A program made the translations under genes and the position numbers. The notes below the pieces were generated by a model. That model made no database searches. It was not told where the DNA came from and was given only the letters and a program-made list of their open reading frames with translations. Below, piece after piece: positions 33,566 through 41,533 of a DNA stretch of 64,000 nucleotides (the first letter of the stretch is position 1; each line of letters starts with the position of its first letter). Origin of the DNA: Roseinatronobacter sp052379845 (GTDB lineage Bacteria; Pseudomonadota; Alphaproteobacteria; Rhodobacterales; Rhodobacteraceae); assembly GCA_052379845.1 (NCBI GenBank), contig JBQTCF010000011.1; one strand, given 5' to 3'.

Positions 33566-34972
33566 ATGAATTTCAAGACATTGGCGGCGGCGCTGCTTGC
33601 AGGAAGCGCAGTTGCGCTTATGGTTCCGTCGGGCGTGCAATCGGAAACCTTGCGCGTGCTCAATGGCGCGTCTTCCTCCACGCTGAGTATTCCGATGAAC
33701 AGGGCCGTTGTCGTGGAAACCGACACGCCCTTTGCGGAATTGTCGATTGCCAATCCCGGCATTGCCGATATTTCCACACTGTCGGACCGCTCTATCTATG
33801 TGCTGGGCAAGGCACCGGGGCGCACCACGCTGACAATTCTGGGCGCGGATGGCAGCCTGTTTTCAAATGTCGATGTGCAGGTCACCCCCGATATTGCCGA
33901 ATTCCGCGAAAGATTGCGCCAGATCCTGCCAAATGAACCTATCGAAGTGCGCACTGCCAATGACGGGCTTGTGCTGTCAGGTATTGTCTCAACCGCGGCG
34001 CGTCTGGATGCGGCCATGGAACTGGCGCAGCGCTACGCCCCTGACCGCGTGTCCAACCTGATGAGTCTGGGGGGAACACAGCAGGTCATGCTGAAAGTGC
34101 GCTTTGCCGAAATGAACCGCGCAGTGGGCAAGCAGCTTGGTGCAAGTTTCGAAATCGGGTCTGGTGCCGCAACCCCGAATGTGCGTCTTGGCTCCGGGGT
34201 GCTGGACGGGGCTGCGGGAAATGCTGTGGACCTGCCCGGTGCGGCAGGGTCCAGCCGCCGCGGCGCTTTGGGCTTTCGCGTGGGCGGCGGCAGCCTGACA
34301 GCGCAGGTCCTGCTGGAAGCGCTGGAATCCCAGGGGCTGGCGCGCACATTGGCCGAACCCAACCTGACCGCGCTTTCGGGGCAGGAAGCGTCCTTTCTTG
34401 CGGGCGGCGAAGTGCCGGTGCCCGTGGCCACATCGGACGGGAATGTTTCGGTCCAGTATCGCCCTTTCGGTGTGAAACTGGACTTCACGCCCCGCGTGCT
34501 GGAAGACAACCAGATCAACCTGACCCTCAGCGCCGAGGTCAGCTCTATTGATACGGCCTTGTCCACCGGCACGGCTGCCGGCGGCATTCCGGCGCGGTCC
34601 TTTCGCACGCGGGCCACGCAAACCACCGTTGAATTGCGCGATGGAGAAAGCTTCGCCATCGCGGGTTTGCTGGAGGATGATTTCCGCGCCAGTTCCACAT
34701 CCGTGCCATGGTTGTCAGACATTCCGATCCTTGGCGCGTTGTTTCGCAGCTCAGATTATGAACGCCGCCAGACCGAACTTGTCATCATTATAACCGCACA
34801 TCTGGTGACCCCCACCCGTGGCGAGGCCCTGATGCTGCCCACCGACCGCGTGCGCCCGCCGTCAGAACGCGACCTGTTCCTGAACGGGCGGTTGTCATCC
34901 CGCAACAGCGGCGCCGAAGGCGAAGTCGCGCGGCAGGATTTTGGCGGCCCCTATGGCTATGTGCTGGATTAA
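33566..34972 (+). CDS. cpaC: Tad pilus secretin CpaC/RcpA
   Basis: The 468-residue outer-membrane channel subunit. A signal peptide (MNFKTLAAALLAGSAVALMV) is followed by a pilus N-terminal domain (LNGASSSTLSIPMNRAVVVE), a BON-like stretch (LVLSGIVSTAARLDAAMELA) and the secretin domain. The secretin core is clear: LTALSGQEASFLAGGEVPVP, VKLDFTPRVLEDNQINLTLS and the final WLSDIPILGALFRSSDYERR. Length is normal. ATG 33566 is chosen because GAGG lies eight bases before it and the signal peptide starts there. Confidence 0.95.
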   Translation: MNFKTLAAALLAGSAVALMVPSGVQSETLRVLNGASSSTLSIPMNRAVVVETDTPFAELSIANPGIADISTLSDRSIYVLGKAPGRTTLTILGADGSLFSNVDVQVTPDIAEFRERLRQILPNEPIEVRTANDGLVLSGIVSTAARLDAAMELAQRYAPDRVSNLMSLGGTQQVMLKVRFAEMNRAVGKQLGASFEIGSGAATPNVRLGSGVLDGAAGNAVDLPGAAGSSRRGALGFRVGGGSLTAQVLLEALESQGLARTLAEPNLTALSGQEASFLAGGEVPVPVATSDGNVSVQYRPFGVKLDFTPRVLEDNQINLTLSAEVSSIDTALSTGTAAGGIPARSFRTRATQTTVELRDGESFAIAGLLEDDFRASSTSVPWLSDIPILGALFRSSDYERRQTELVIIITAHLVTPTRGEALMLPTDRVRPPSERDLFLNGRLSSRNSGAEGEVARQDFGGPYGYVLD

Positions 34973-35093
34973 GGCATGTCCGCCCGGTTCGGAAACAGAT
35001 TGCGACGCGGGCAACATCACGTAAAGTAGCGCAAAGCGCGCGCATTGAAGTGACCTGCACGGTCAGCCGGGCCATAATGATCGGATATTTATC

Positions 35094-35705
35094 ATGAACA
35101 GACGTTTTTTCATGCTTGGCGTTGCGGGAACCACCTTGGCCGCCTGTGCAGGCCCGAATGCCAATGAAGCGGGGCTTGCGCTGGATGAAGGGGGCTTTGG
35201 CAACCCGACAATGCACAACACGCTGGTTCAGACGGGGCGCATAAACCTTGCGGAAATCATGAGCCGCCGCTTCGAGGCAGAGGTGCCCGCAATGGTGAAT
35301 TTCGCCTTTGACAGTGCCACCCTGGATGCAGAGGCCCGCCACATCCTGCGCCTTCAGGCCCATTGGATGAAGCAGTTTCCCGAACTTCGGTTCCGTATTT
35401 TCGGCCATACCGATGCTGTGGGCAGTGCGTCCTACAACCAGCGCCTGGGCCAGCGCCGTGCCGATGCCGTGCGCCATTTCCTGATGCAACAGGGTGTGCC
35501 GCGGGGCAGCATCATCGCCACTGTGTCGCGCGGGCAATCGCAGCCGCTGATCGTCACACAGGGGCGCGAACCGGCCAACCGGCGCACTGTCACCGAAATT
35601 GCCGGCGCAATTCGCCGCCATCCCACTATTATAAATGGCGAATATGCCCGCGTTCTGCACCGCGAATACATTGCCAGCGCCACCCCCCGCGCCACTGACA
35701 GCTAG
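35094..35705 (+). CDS. OmpA-family lipoprotein of the Tad locus
   Basis: 203 residues. The start MNRRFFMLGVAGTTLAAC is a lipobox signal, so it should be lipid-anchored. The OmpA C-terminal domain (about 65-175) reads VNFAFDSATLDAEARHILRL, then FGHTDAVGSASYNQRLGQRR, and ends GREPANRRTVTEI; it should grip peptidoglycan. OmpA-like genes commonly follow cpaC in Rhodobacterales Tad loci, where they may hold the secretin to the wall or take the place of CpaD. The downstream Tad genes (cpaE, cpaF, tadB, tadC) are not found here. Confidence 0.87.
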   Translation: MNRRFFMLGVAGTTLAACAGPNANEAGLALDEGGFGNPTMHNTLVQTGRINLAEIMSRRFEAEVPAMVNFAFDSATLDAEARHILRLQAHWMKQFPELRFRIFGHTDAVGSASYNQRLGQRRADAVRHFLMQQGVPRGSIIATVSRGQSQPLIVTQGREPANRRTVTEIAGAIRRHPTIINGEYARVLHREYIASATPRATDS

Positions 35706-35805
35706 GGCGCATCGCGTTCATTCGCATTCACGCGATCCACTCTAACCTTATGATGTCGTATGCTTTTTGCGCAAAACTGGTTCCCGATTTAGCGCGACAT
35801 TCAGG
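35706..35805 (+). repeat. Short intergenic repeat, first copy (REP-like)
   Basis: Two parts: a 7-bp dyad ATCGCGT/ACGCGAT (35711-35717 with 35730-35736), then the block at 35755-35800 with TGCTTTTTGCGCAAAACTGG, which also occurs at 23940-23990. The whole has the look of short palindromic elements spread between genes in many alphaproteobacteria. It fills the convergent gap between the OmpA-like and ceramidase genes. Confidence 0.6.
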
Positions 35806-35812
35806 GGCTGCG

Positions 35813-36460
35813 TTACGGCGCGGCCCGGCCGGCGCGCATATGGCGGATGTAAACGCGAATCATCCAGCCCAGCATAATTGCATTCAGGATATGCCACATA
35901 AAATGCGTGCCCAGCGCGAATTGCGCGCACAGCGCTGCATCGGCGATGCGAAACCCCAGCGACACGCACAGCATGCCAGCCCCCGCCAAAAGCCCCTTGC
36001 CGGTGGGCGTGTCGCGCAGCCACAGCCCATATCCCGCAATCAGCACCGCCACACTGAAATAAAGCGCATTCGCCCCCGCGCCGGGCACCAGCACATCGGC
36101 CAGCGCCCCGAACCCCGCTGCATAGGGCACAAACCCCACAGTCACCAATGCCGCCAGCCATACTGGCGCGCGCAGGAAATCGCGTGTGGCCACAAACAGA
36201 TAGACCAGAATGAACACCACAATCGGCAGCACGTCCAACAGCCCTGCCCAGCCCGTGGCGTGGGTGTGCCATAAATACGACCCTATGCCGATCGCCATCA
36301 GGACAAGCGCCAGCAGCCGCGCGGCAACCAGGCCGCGGGTTTGCGGCCAGACAATCAGCGCAGCTATCACAAACGCAACATTTGTCACGGCATTGACAGG
36401 CTCCGACCAATAGGAAAAGTCGGTGCGTTCGCAATAGGCTATGACCTGTTCTTGCCACAT
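35813..36460 (-). CDS. Ceramidase-like integral membrane protein
   Basis: 215 residues from ATG 36460. MWQEQVIAYCERTDFSYWSE and PVNAVTNVAF match the start of the alkaline ceramidase (PF05875) family, where this region and later His residues bind zinc. The later motifs are GSYLWHTHATGWAGLLDVLP and THFMWHILNA, which provide the His set. About seven membrane helices are present. It may hydrolyse an amide-linked lipid; bacterial substrates are unknown. It begins 8 bases past the end of tadA on the same strand. Confidence 0.8.
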   Translation of the reverse strand: MWQEQVIAYCERTDFSYWSEPVNAVTNVAFVIAALIVWPQTRGLVAARLLALVLMAIGIGSYLWHTHATGWAGLLDVLPIVVFILVYLFVATRDFLRAPVWLAALVTVGFVPYAAGFGALADVLVPGAGANALYFSVAVLIAGYGLWLRDTPTGKGLLAGAGMLCVSLGFRIADAALCAQFALGTHFMWHILNAIMLGWMIRVYIRHMRAGRAAP

Positions 36461-36467
36461 TCTGTTC

Positions 36468-36920
36468 TTACCGCAACTTGTCAAAAAACGACTTCAGCAT
36501 ATGCTCTGACTCTTGTGCGCGCAGGCCGTCATATATTTCGGGCACATGATGGCATTGCGCATGTGAAAACACCCGTGGCCCCTGCGCAACCCCGCCGGAT
36601 TTCGGGTCGGACGCGCCATAATACAGCCGCGCAATGCGTGCATGCGACAGCGCCATCGCGCACATCGGGCAGGGTTCCAGCGTGACGTATAAATCATACC
36701 CTGACAGCCGTTCCTGGCCCAGCGCCGCACAGGCCGCGCGAATGGCCAGCATCTCGGCATGTGCGGTCGGATCATGCAACTCTCTTGTGCGATTGCCCGC
36801 CGCCGCAATCACACGCCCACCCGGATGGGCAATCACCGCGCCCACAGGCACTTCGCCACGCAAGGCGGCGGCGCGCGCTTCGTCCAGCGCCAGTTGCATA
36901 TGACTGCGAAAGGGACTCAT
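36468..36920 (-). CDS. tadA: tRNA(adenine34) deaminase
   Basis: 150 residues. Zinc-site motifs of cytidine/deoxycytidylate-type deaminases: His54 and Glu56 in PTAHAEMLAIR and Cys84/Cys87 in TLEPCPMCAMALSHARI. With the conserved SDPKSGG it is TadA, which makes inosine at position 34 of tRNA-Arg(ACG). It is not the pilus ATPase TadA. The start ATG at 36920 gives the usual N-terminus ending in MQLALDEARAAALRGEVPVG. The ceramidase-like gene follows. Confidence 0.93.
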   Translation of the reverse strand: MSPFRSHMQLALDEARAAALRGEVPVGAVIAHPGGRVIAAAGNRTRELHDPTAHAEMLAIRAACAALGQERLSGYDLYVTLEPCPMCAMALSHARIARLYYGASDPKSGGVAQGPRVFSHAQCHHVPEIYDGLRAQESEHMLKSFFDKLR

Positions 36921-37010
36921 GCCCCCTCAGATGGCCTGCACGCGCGCGCGACACAAGCAAAATGAATTCCAGATTTCATCTTGCCCCAAATACTCAAACA
37001 TTACGCCACA

Positions 37011-38105
37011 TCAACCCGCGCGCGACCACAGTTGCATGACATCGCCGCCCACCGGCTGCACCCGCACCAGCCGGAACTGGGGCGCGCAGGCAAGCTGCGC
37101 AAGCCCCAGATCGCCCAGCCCCGCGCGCCCGTCCGCGCCGATCAGCTTGCCTGCACTGAACACCACCATCTGGTCCACCAGCCCCGCACGCAGCAAACTG
37201 GCCGCCAATGCGCCGCCGCCTTCGCAAAACACCCGCGTCAGCCCCCGCCCCGCAAGCGTTTGCATCATGGCCACCGGGTCCAGCCCCCCCACCCCCATGG
37301 GACAGGCCAGCGTCATGGCGCCCGCATCCTGCCATTCCTGCGCGCGCGCGCGCGCCGCCTGTGGGCCATGGACCAGCCACACCGGCGCGTCGCGCGCGGA
37401 CCGCCCCAGCCTGCTGTCACAGCTCAGGTCCAGCCGGGGGATGGCGACAATGCGCACAGGCTGATGCGTGGTGCCCAAGCCACGAACCCGCAAATCAGGG
37501 TCATCGGCGCGCGCAGTGCCTGCGCCCACCAGCACCGCATCATGGCACGCGCGCATGGCATGCACGGCGCGGCGCGCCTGTGGTCCGGTAATCCAGCGGC
37601 TTTCGCCCGTGGCCGTGGCAATGCGCCCGTCCAGTGTCAGCGCCAGTTTCAGGGTGAGCAGCGGGCGGTTTTGCGTCAGGCGCAGCAAGAAACCCGCATT
37701 GGCCGCATGGGCGGCGGCCGCTTCGACACCTTCGACAACCTCGACCCCGGCGGCGCGCAACATCGCATGCCCGCGCCCCGCCACGCGCGGGTCAGGGTCG
37801 GTCAGCGCCGTGACCACACGCGCCACGCCCGCGCGGATCAGCGCGTCTGAACACGGTGGCGTCTTGCCATGATGGGCGCAGGGTTCCAGACTGACATAGG
37901 CCGTGGCCCCGCGCGCATCACAGGCGGCAAGCGCCATCGCTTCGGCATGGGGGCGCCCGCCCGGTTGCGTCCAGCCGCGCGCCAGGATGCGCCCGTCCTT
38001 CACAATGACGCAGCCCACCGCAGGGTTGGGCCACACCCGCCCAAGGCCGCGCCGCCCCAGCGCAATGGCCAGCCGCATGAAGGCGGGGTCAATCGGGTGC
38101 GTCAA
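37011..38105 (-). CDS. ribD: Riboflavin biosynthesis deaminase/reductase
   Basis: A 364-residue bifunctional enzyme for two early steps of riboflavin synthesis. The N-terminal deaminase has zinc residues His53/Glu55 (RPHAEAMAL) and Cys76/Cys85 (SLEPCAHHGKTPPCSDALI). The C-terminal reductase begins near residue 150 (PLLTLKLALTLDGRIATATG) with RVFCEGGGALAASLLRAGLV. It follows nrdR with a three-base gap; nrdR-ribD is a common gene pair. Confidence 0.95.
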   Translation of the reverse strand: MTHPIDPAFMRLAIALGRRGLGRVWPNPAVGCVIVKDGRILARGWTQPGGRPHAEAMALAACDARGATAYVSLEPCAHHGKTPPCSDALIRAGVARVVTALTDPDPRVAGRGHAMLRAAGVEVVEGVEAAAAHAANAGFLLRLTQNRPLLTLKLALTLDGRIATATGESRWITGPQARRAVHAMRACHDAVLVGAGTARADDPDLRVRGLGTTHQPVRIVAIPRLDLSCDSRLGRSARDAPVWLVHGPQAARARAQEWQDAGAMTLACPMGVGGLDPVAMMQTLAGRGLTRVFCEGGGALAASLLRAGLVDQMVVFSAGKLIGADGRAGLGDLGLAQLACAPQFRLVRVQPVGGDVMQLWSRAG

Positions 38106-38108
38106 GGT

Positions 38109-38576
38109 CTAGTCGGCCTCTTTGGGTTCGGGGCGCAGTTCGGACACGAATTTGTCGAAATCATCGGCTTCCTGAAAGTTCTTGTAGACACTGGCAAACC
38201 GCACATAGGCCACGGTATCAATGCGCGCCAGCGTTTCCATGACAATCTCGCCGATCATCTTGGACGGAATGTCGGTATCGCCCAGCGATTCCAGACGCCG
38301 CACCATGCCGGAAATCATCTGGTCGATACGGTCATGTTCAATGGGGCGTTTTTGCATGGCAATCCGGATGGAGCGTTCCAGCTTTTCGCGGTCAAACGCT
38401 TCGCGCCGGCCATTGGTCTTGACCACGACCAGATCGCGCAATTGCACACGTTCATAGGTGGTGAACCGCCCCCCGCAGGCCGGACAGAAGCGCCGTCGCC
38501 GGATGGCACCGTGATCCTCGGCGGGGCGTGAATCCTTCACTTGCGTGTCGGTATTGCCACAGAACGGACAGCGCAT
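38109..38576 (-). CDS. nrdR: Transcriptional repressor NrdR
   Basis: 155 residues. A zinc ribbon (Cys3, Cys6, Cys31, Cys34: MRCPFCGNTDTQVKDSR then RRRFCPACGGRFTTYERVQ) is followed by an ATP-cone domain (LVVVKTNGRREAFDREKLER). NrdR represses ribonucleotide reductase genes in response to nucleotide binding. The ATG at 38576 has GGGAGAGG just upstream. Although open, the frame upstream to 38807 has no conserved content. Confidence 0.96.
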   Translation of the reverse strand: MRCPFCGNTDTQVKDSRPAEDHGAIRRRRFCPACGGRFTTYERVQLRDLVVVKTNGRREAFDREKLERSIRIAMQKRPIEHDRIDQMISGMVRRLESLGDTDIPSKMIGEIVMETLARIDTVAYVRFASVYKNFQEADDFDKFVSELRPEPKEAD

Positions 38577-38800
38577 GACCTCTCCCTCGGGTTTGTTCGG
38601 GTATCTGACGCAAGAACTATAGGCAAACCCCGACTGATTGGGTAGCGCGAAATGCCTGCCACCAGATACGGGCGGGGCGTTGTTGCATGGCGGACTCAGG
38701 GGGGGGCCGTTTGCGGGCGCGCTGGATTTTCCCTGCCACGGTGTGCCCGTGCGGCATGCTGGCCCTTGTCTTGGCGTCAATCCAGTGGCAAGGAATGGCC

Positions 38801-39463
38801 ATGACACAGCACCCTGAAAAAAAGCTTGCCCTGATCACGGGCGCATCGCGCGGCCTTGGGGCTGCATTGGCCGAAACCCTTGCGGGCACGGGCTGGCATA
38901 TTGTGGCCGTCGGGCGCACCCTGGGCGCGCTGGAGGAACTGGATGACCGTATTCAGGCCCTTGGCGGCAGTGCAACACTGGCCGCGCTGGACATCACCAA
39001 TGACGATGCCATGCGCCATTTGTGCCGCGATATACATGACCGTTGGGGCGCGCTGGACCTGTGGGCGCATATGGCCATCTATGCCCCGCCCATGACGCCC
39101 GCCGACCATATTCCGCTGAAGGATTGGGAAAAATGCGTGGCGGTGAACATGCGCGCAACCGGATTCCTGATTCCCATGGTCGCGCCCTTGCTTGCGGCCA
39201 GTGCGGACCGTGGCACCGCGCTGTTTGTGGATGACCCTGCCGCCTCGGGGCGGTTCATGGGGGCTTATGGTGCGTCCAAATCCGCGCAAATGGCGCTGGC
39301 ACGCGCATGGCAGGCCGAAAGCACGAAAACCGGCCCGCGCGTGCTGATTGACGCAGCCCCCCCCATGCCCACCGCCACCCGCGCGCGTTTCTTCCCCGGC
39401 GAGGACCGCGCCACCCTGACGCCCTGCACCACACAGGCCGCGCGACTGGCCGCGCAGCTGTAA
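38801..39463 (+). CDS. Short-chain dehydrogenase/reductase family protein
   Basis: 220 residues. A Rossmann motif is at the start (LALITGASRGLGAALAETLA) and the YxxxK motif is in GAYGASKSAQMALARAWQAE. The usual catalytic Ser region is changed to ALFVDDPAASGRF, so activity is not certain. The NAG motif region reads LDLWAHMAIYAPPMTPADHI, also unusual. The substrate is unknown. The ATG at 38801 is chosen because AAGGA is seven bases upstream; an ATG at 38795 is possible. It diverges from nrdR. Confidence 0.8.
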   Translation: MTQHPEKKLALITGASRGLGAALAETLAGTGWHIVAVGRTLGALEELDDRIQALGGSATLAALDITNDDAMRHLCRDIHDRWGALDLWAHMAIYAPPMTPADHIPLKDWEKCVAVNMRATGFLIPMVAPLLAASADRGTALFVDDPAASGRFMGAYGASKSAQMALARAWQAESTKTGPRVLIDAAPPMPTATRARFFPGEDRATLTPCTTQAARLAAQL

Positions 39464-39659
39464 CGCCGATTGGCGCGTGATGGGCCATGATGCACCGATT
39501 TGGGCGCAAAGCCGCCCAAATGCCGCCACAATACCCCGCTAATTTTATGAATAATTAAGGTTGGTATGCGTAACCCCGGCTGGCAGCCCCGAAAAGCTGT
39601 CATCACTGGGCGCGCAGGCAGCGATTTTGCGCTGCTGCGGTGTTAAAAGGTGCAAAGTC

Positions 39660-40979
39660 ATGCTGAAGCTACTCCACGCCCAATCCGGCCTGGTGCCCCT
39701 GTTGCGGCGCATAGCCATTTTCCAGCGTGCCGAAGATGGGGCAATCCTGATATTTGGTCTGTTCGCCTTCGTCATCATGTTGTTGGTGGGCGGCGTTGCC
39801 GTGGACATGATGCGCTATGAGGCGCACCGCGTCCATATGCAGGGCACCGCAGACAGGGCTGTTCTGGCCGCTGCCATGCTGCGCGAAAACCCCGCCAACC
39901 CCGATCCCGCCGATGTGGTTCAGGCCTATTTCGACGCCGAAGGGCTGGGGGATCATGTGCGCGGGCGTATCACAGTGCAGGACTCCGCGGCGACCGGGCG
40001 CACGGTCAGTGTCGCCCCCGAAGGCAATATGGACACCTTCTTCCTGCGCTGGAGTGGGGTAAACCGGCTGAACATGGCCACCCCCGCCACCGCAAGCGAA
40101 GGGCTGGCGGAAGTTGACATTGAAATTGTCATGGTGCTGGACGTGTCAGGGTCCATGATGGACGTGGGGCGCATGGACAATTTGCGCTCGGCGGCAATCG
40201 ACTTCGTCGAGGAAATGCTGGGCGACAGCCAGAACGGCAATGTCGCCATCACCTTTGTGCCCTACAGCACCGAAGTCATCATGCCTGCGGGCACGCTGGG
40301 GTATTTCAACAATCTGGCCGATCCGCTGTCAGGGTCGATGCACAACGCCTTCTGCATTGATTTTCAGTCATGGGACAGTGTGACCGACACCATCAACGCG
40401 CCCATGATCCGGCGCAATTGCGTGCTAAGCTCGAACACCAGCTATCTGATCAACGAAATGCCGATCCGCCCGTATGTGCGCGACGTGACAACCGCCACCA
40501 ACATCATCAACGCGCTTGGCCCGAACTGGGGCACCTCTATTGATCTGGGGGTGCGCGCGGGCGCAATGTTCTTTGACCCCACCCTGCGCCCGGTCATCAA
40601 CCACCTGGTCGACAGTGGCGAGGTGGACAGCATTTTCGCCAACCGCCCCCATGACTGGGACCGCCCCGCCACAGTGCGCGCCATGATCCTGATGACCGAC
40701 GGCGAAAACTGCTGCTTTTGGGAAAACGATCCCAGCACACGCAAGCCTGACGTGGAAACCCAGGACGCGGACACTGTGTCGGTCTGCACCGCGCTGAAGG
40801 CGCAGAATGTGCAAATTTACGGCGTCGCATTTGAAGCGCCCGAAGGCGGGGCAAGATTGATGGAAGCCTGTGCCTCCTCGCCCAACCATTATTTCAACAG
40901 CTCCGGCGAGGAACTGATTGCGGCCTTCCAGTCCATCGCCACACATGTGCAAACCTTCTCGCTGCGGTTGACACAATGA
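39660..40979 (+). CDS. TadG-like pilus protein with VWA domain
   Basis: 439 residues. After a basic N-terminus, a TadE/G-type membrane segment (GAILIFGLFAFVIMLLVGGV, about 24-50) is followed by DMMRYEAHRVHMQGTADRAV, the Flp-pseudopilin pattern. A von Willebrand A domain starts near residue 158 with MIDAS motif VMVLDVSGSMMD, then FVPYSTEVIMPAGTLGYFNN, and ends FEAPEGGARLMEACASSPNH. Several Cys residues may pair. It should be a surface or minor pilus subunit. AAAGG lies upstream of ATG 39660. It overlaps the next gene by four bases. Confidence 0.85.
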   Translation: MLKLLHAQSGLVPLLRRIAIFQRAEDGAILIFGLFAFVIMLLVGGVAVDMMRYEAHRVHMQGTADRAVLAAAMLRENPANPDPADVVQAYFDAEGLGDHVRGRITVQDSAATGRTVSVAPEGNMDTFFLRWSGVNRLNMATPATASEGLAEVDIEIVMVLDVSGSMMDVGRMDNLRSAAIDFVEEMLGDSQNGNVAITFVPYSTEVIMPAGTLGYFNNLADPLSGSMHNAFCIDFQSWDSVTDTINAPMIRRNCVLSSNTSYLINEMPIRPYVRDVTTATNIINALGPNWGTSIDLGVRAGAMFFDPTLRPVINHLVDSGEVDSIFANRPHDWDRPATVRAMILMTDGENCCFWENDPSTRKPDVETQDADTVSVCTALKAQNVQIYGVAFEAPEGGARLMEACASSPNHYFNSSGEELIAAFQSIATHVQTFSLRLTQ

Positions 40980-41527
40980 CAGGTCTTTGGGGTATATCGC
41001 ACGCGCTTTCGCGCTTCCGGCGCAATGACGACGGCGCGGCAACAGTCGAATTTGTCATTCTGTTCCCGCTGGTGCTGGCCATGATGCTGGGTGCCATTGA
41101 TCTGGGGATCACCATGTTGCGTCAGGTCATGCTGGACCGCGCCGTGGACGTGACTGTGCGCGATGTGCGCCTTGGCAAGATCGGCACCAACGGGTCAGAG
41201 CGCATGTCTGACCTGATCTGTTCCAACGCCGTCTTGCTGCCCGATTGCAACAACAACATTACGGTGGAAATGATGCCGGTGAACACATCGGATTTCACCG
41301 GCCTTGATGGCCCGTTTCCCTGCATCGACGACCAGCAGCAAATCACCGCTGCTGTGACGTTCGACCCTGGCGCTGGCGGCGCAGAACAGGAACTGATGCT
41401 GCTGCGCATCTGTGTGATCGCCGAACCATTTTTGCGCGTGACCGGTCTGTTTTCCGGTCTGGATATCAACCCTGACGGAAAACTTGTGCTGACCAGCCGC
41501 AGTGTATTTGTCAACGAACCTAGGTAA
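40976..41527 (+). CDS. TadE-like pseudopilin
   Basis: 183 residues. The N-terminal signature FRRNDDGAATVEFVILFPLV with Glu five residues after the likely cleavage point is the TadE family mark; one membrane helix follows (to about residue 47). The rest is extracytoplasmic with paired Cys residues (LICSNAVLLPDCNNN and later PFPCIDD, RICVIAE). It is the middle gene of a three-gene unit, coupled to the VWA gene and 6 bases before the composite TadE gene. Confidence 0.85.
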   Translation: MTGLWGISHALSRFRRNDDGAATVEFVILFPLVLAMMLGAIDLGITMLRQVMLDRAVDVTVRDVRLGKIGTNGSERMSDLICSNAVLLPDCNNNITVEMMPVNTSDFTGLDGPFPCIDDQQQITAAVTFDPGAGGAEQELMLLRICVIAEPFLRVTGLFSGLDINPDGKLVLTSRSVFVNEPR

Positions 41528-41533
41528 CACGCC

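Noticed and set aside
36468..36920. Pilus ATPase TadA
   Set aside because: The product is the tRNA deaminase of the same name, with zinc-deaminase motifs and no Walker motifs.
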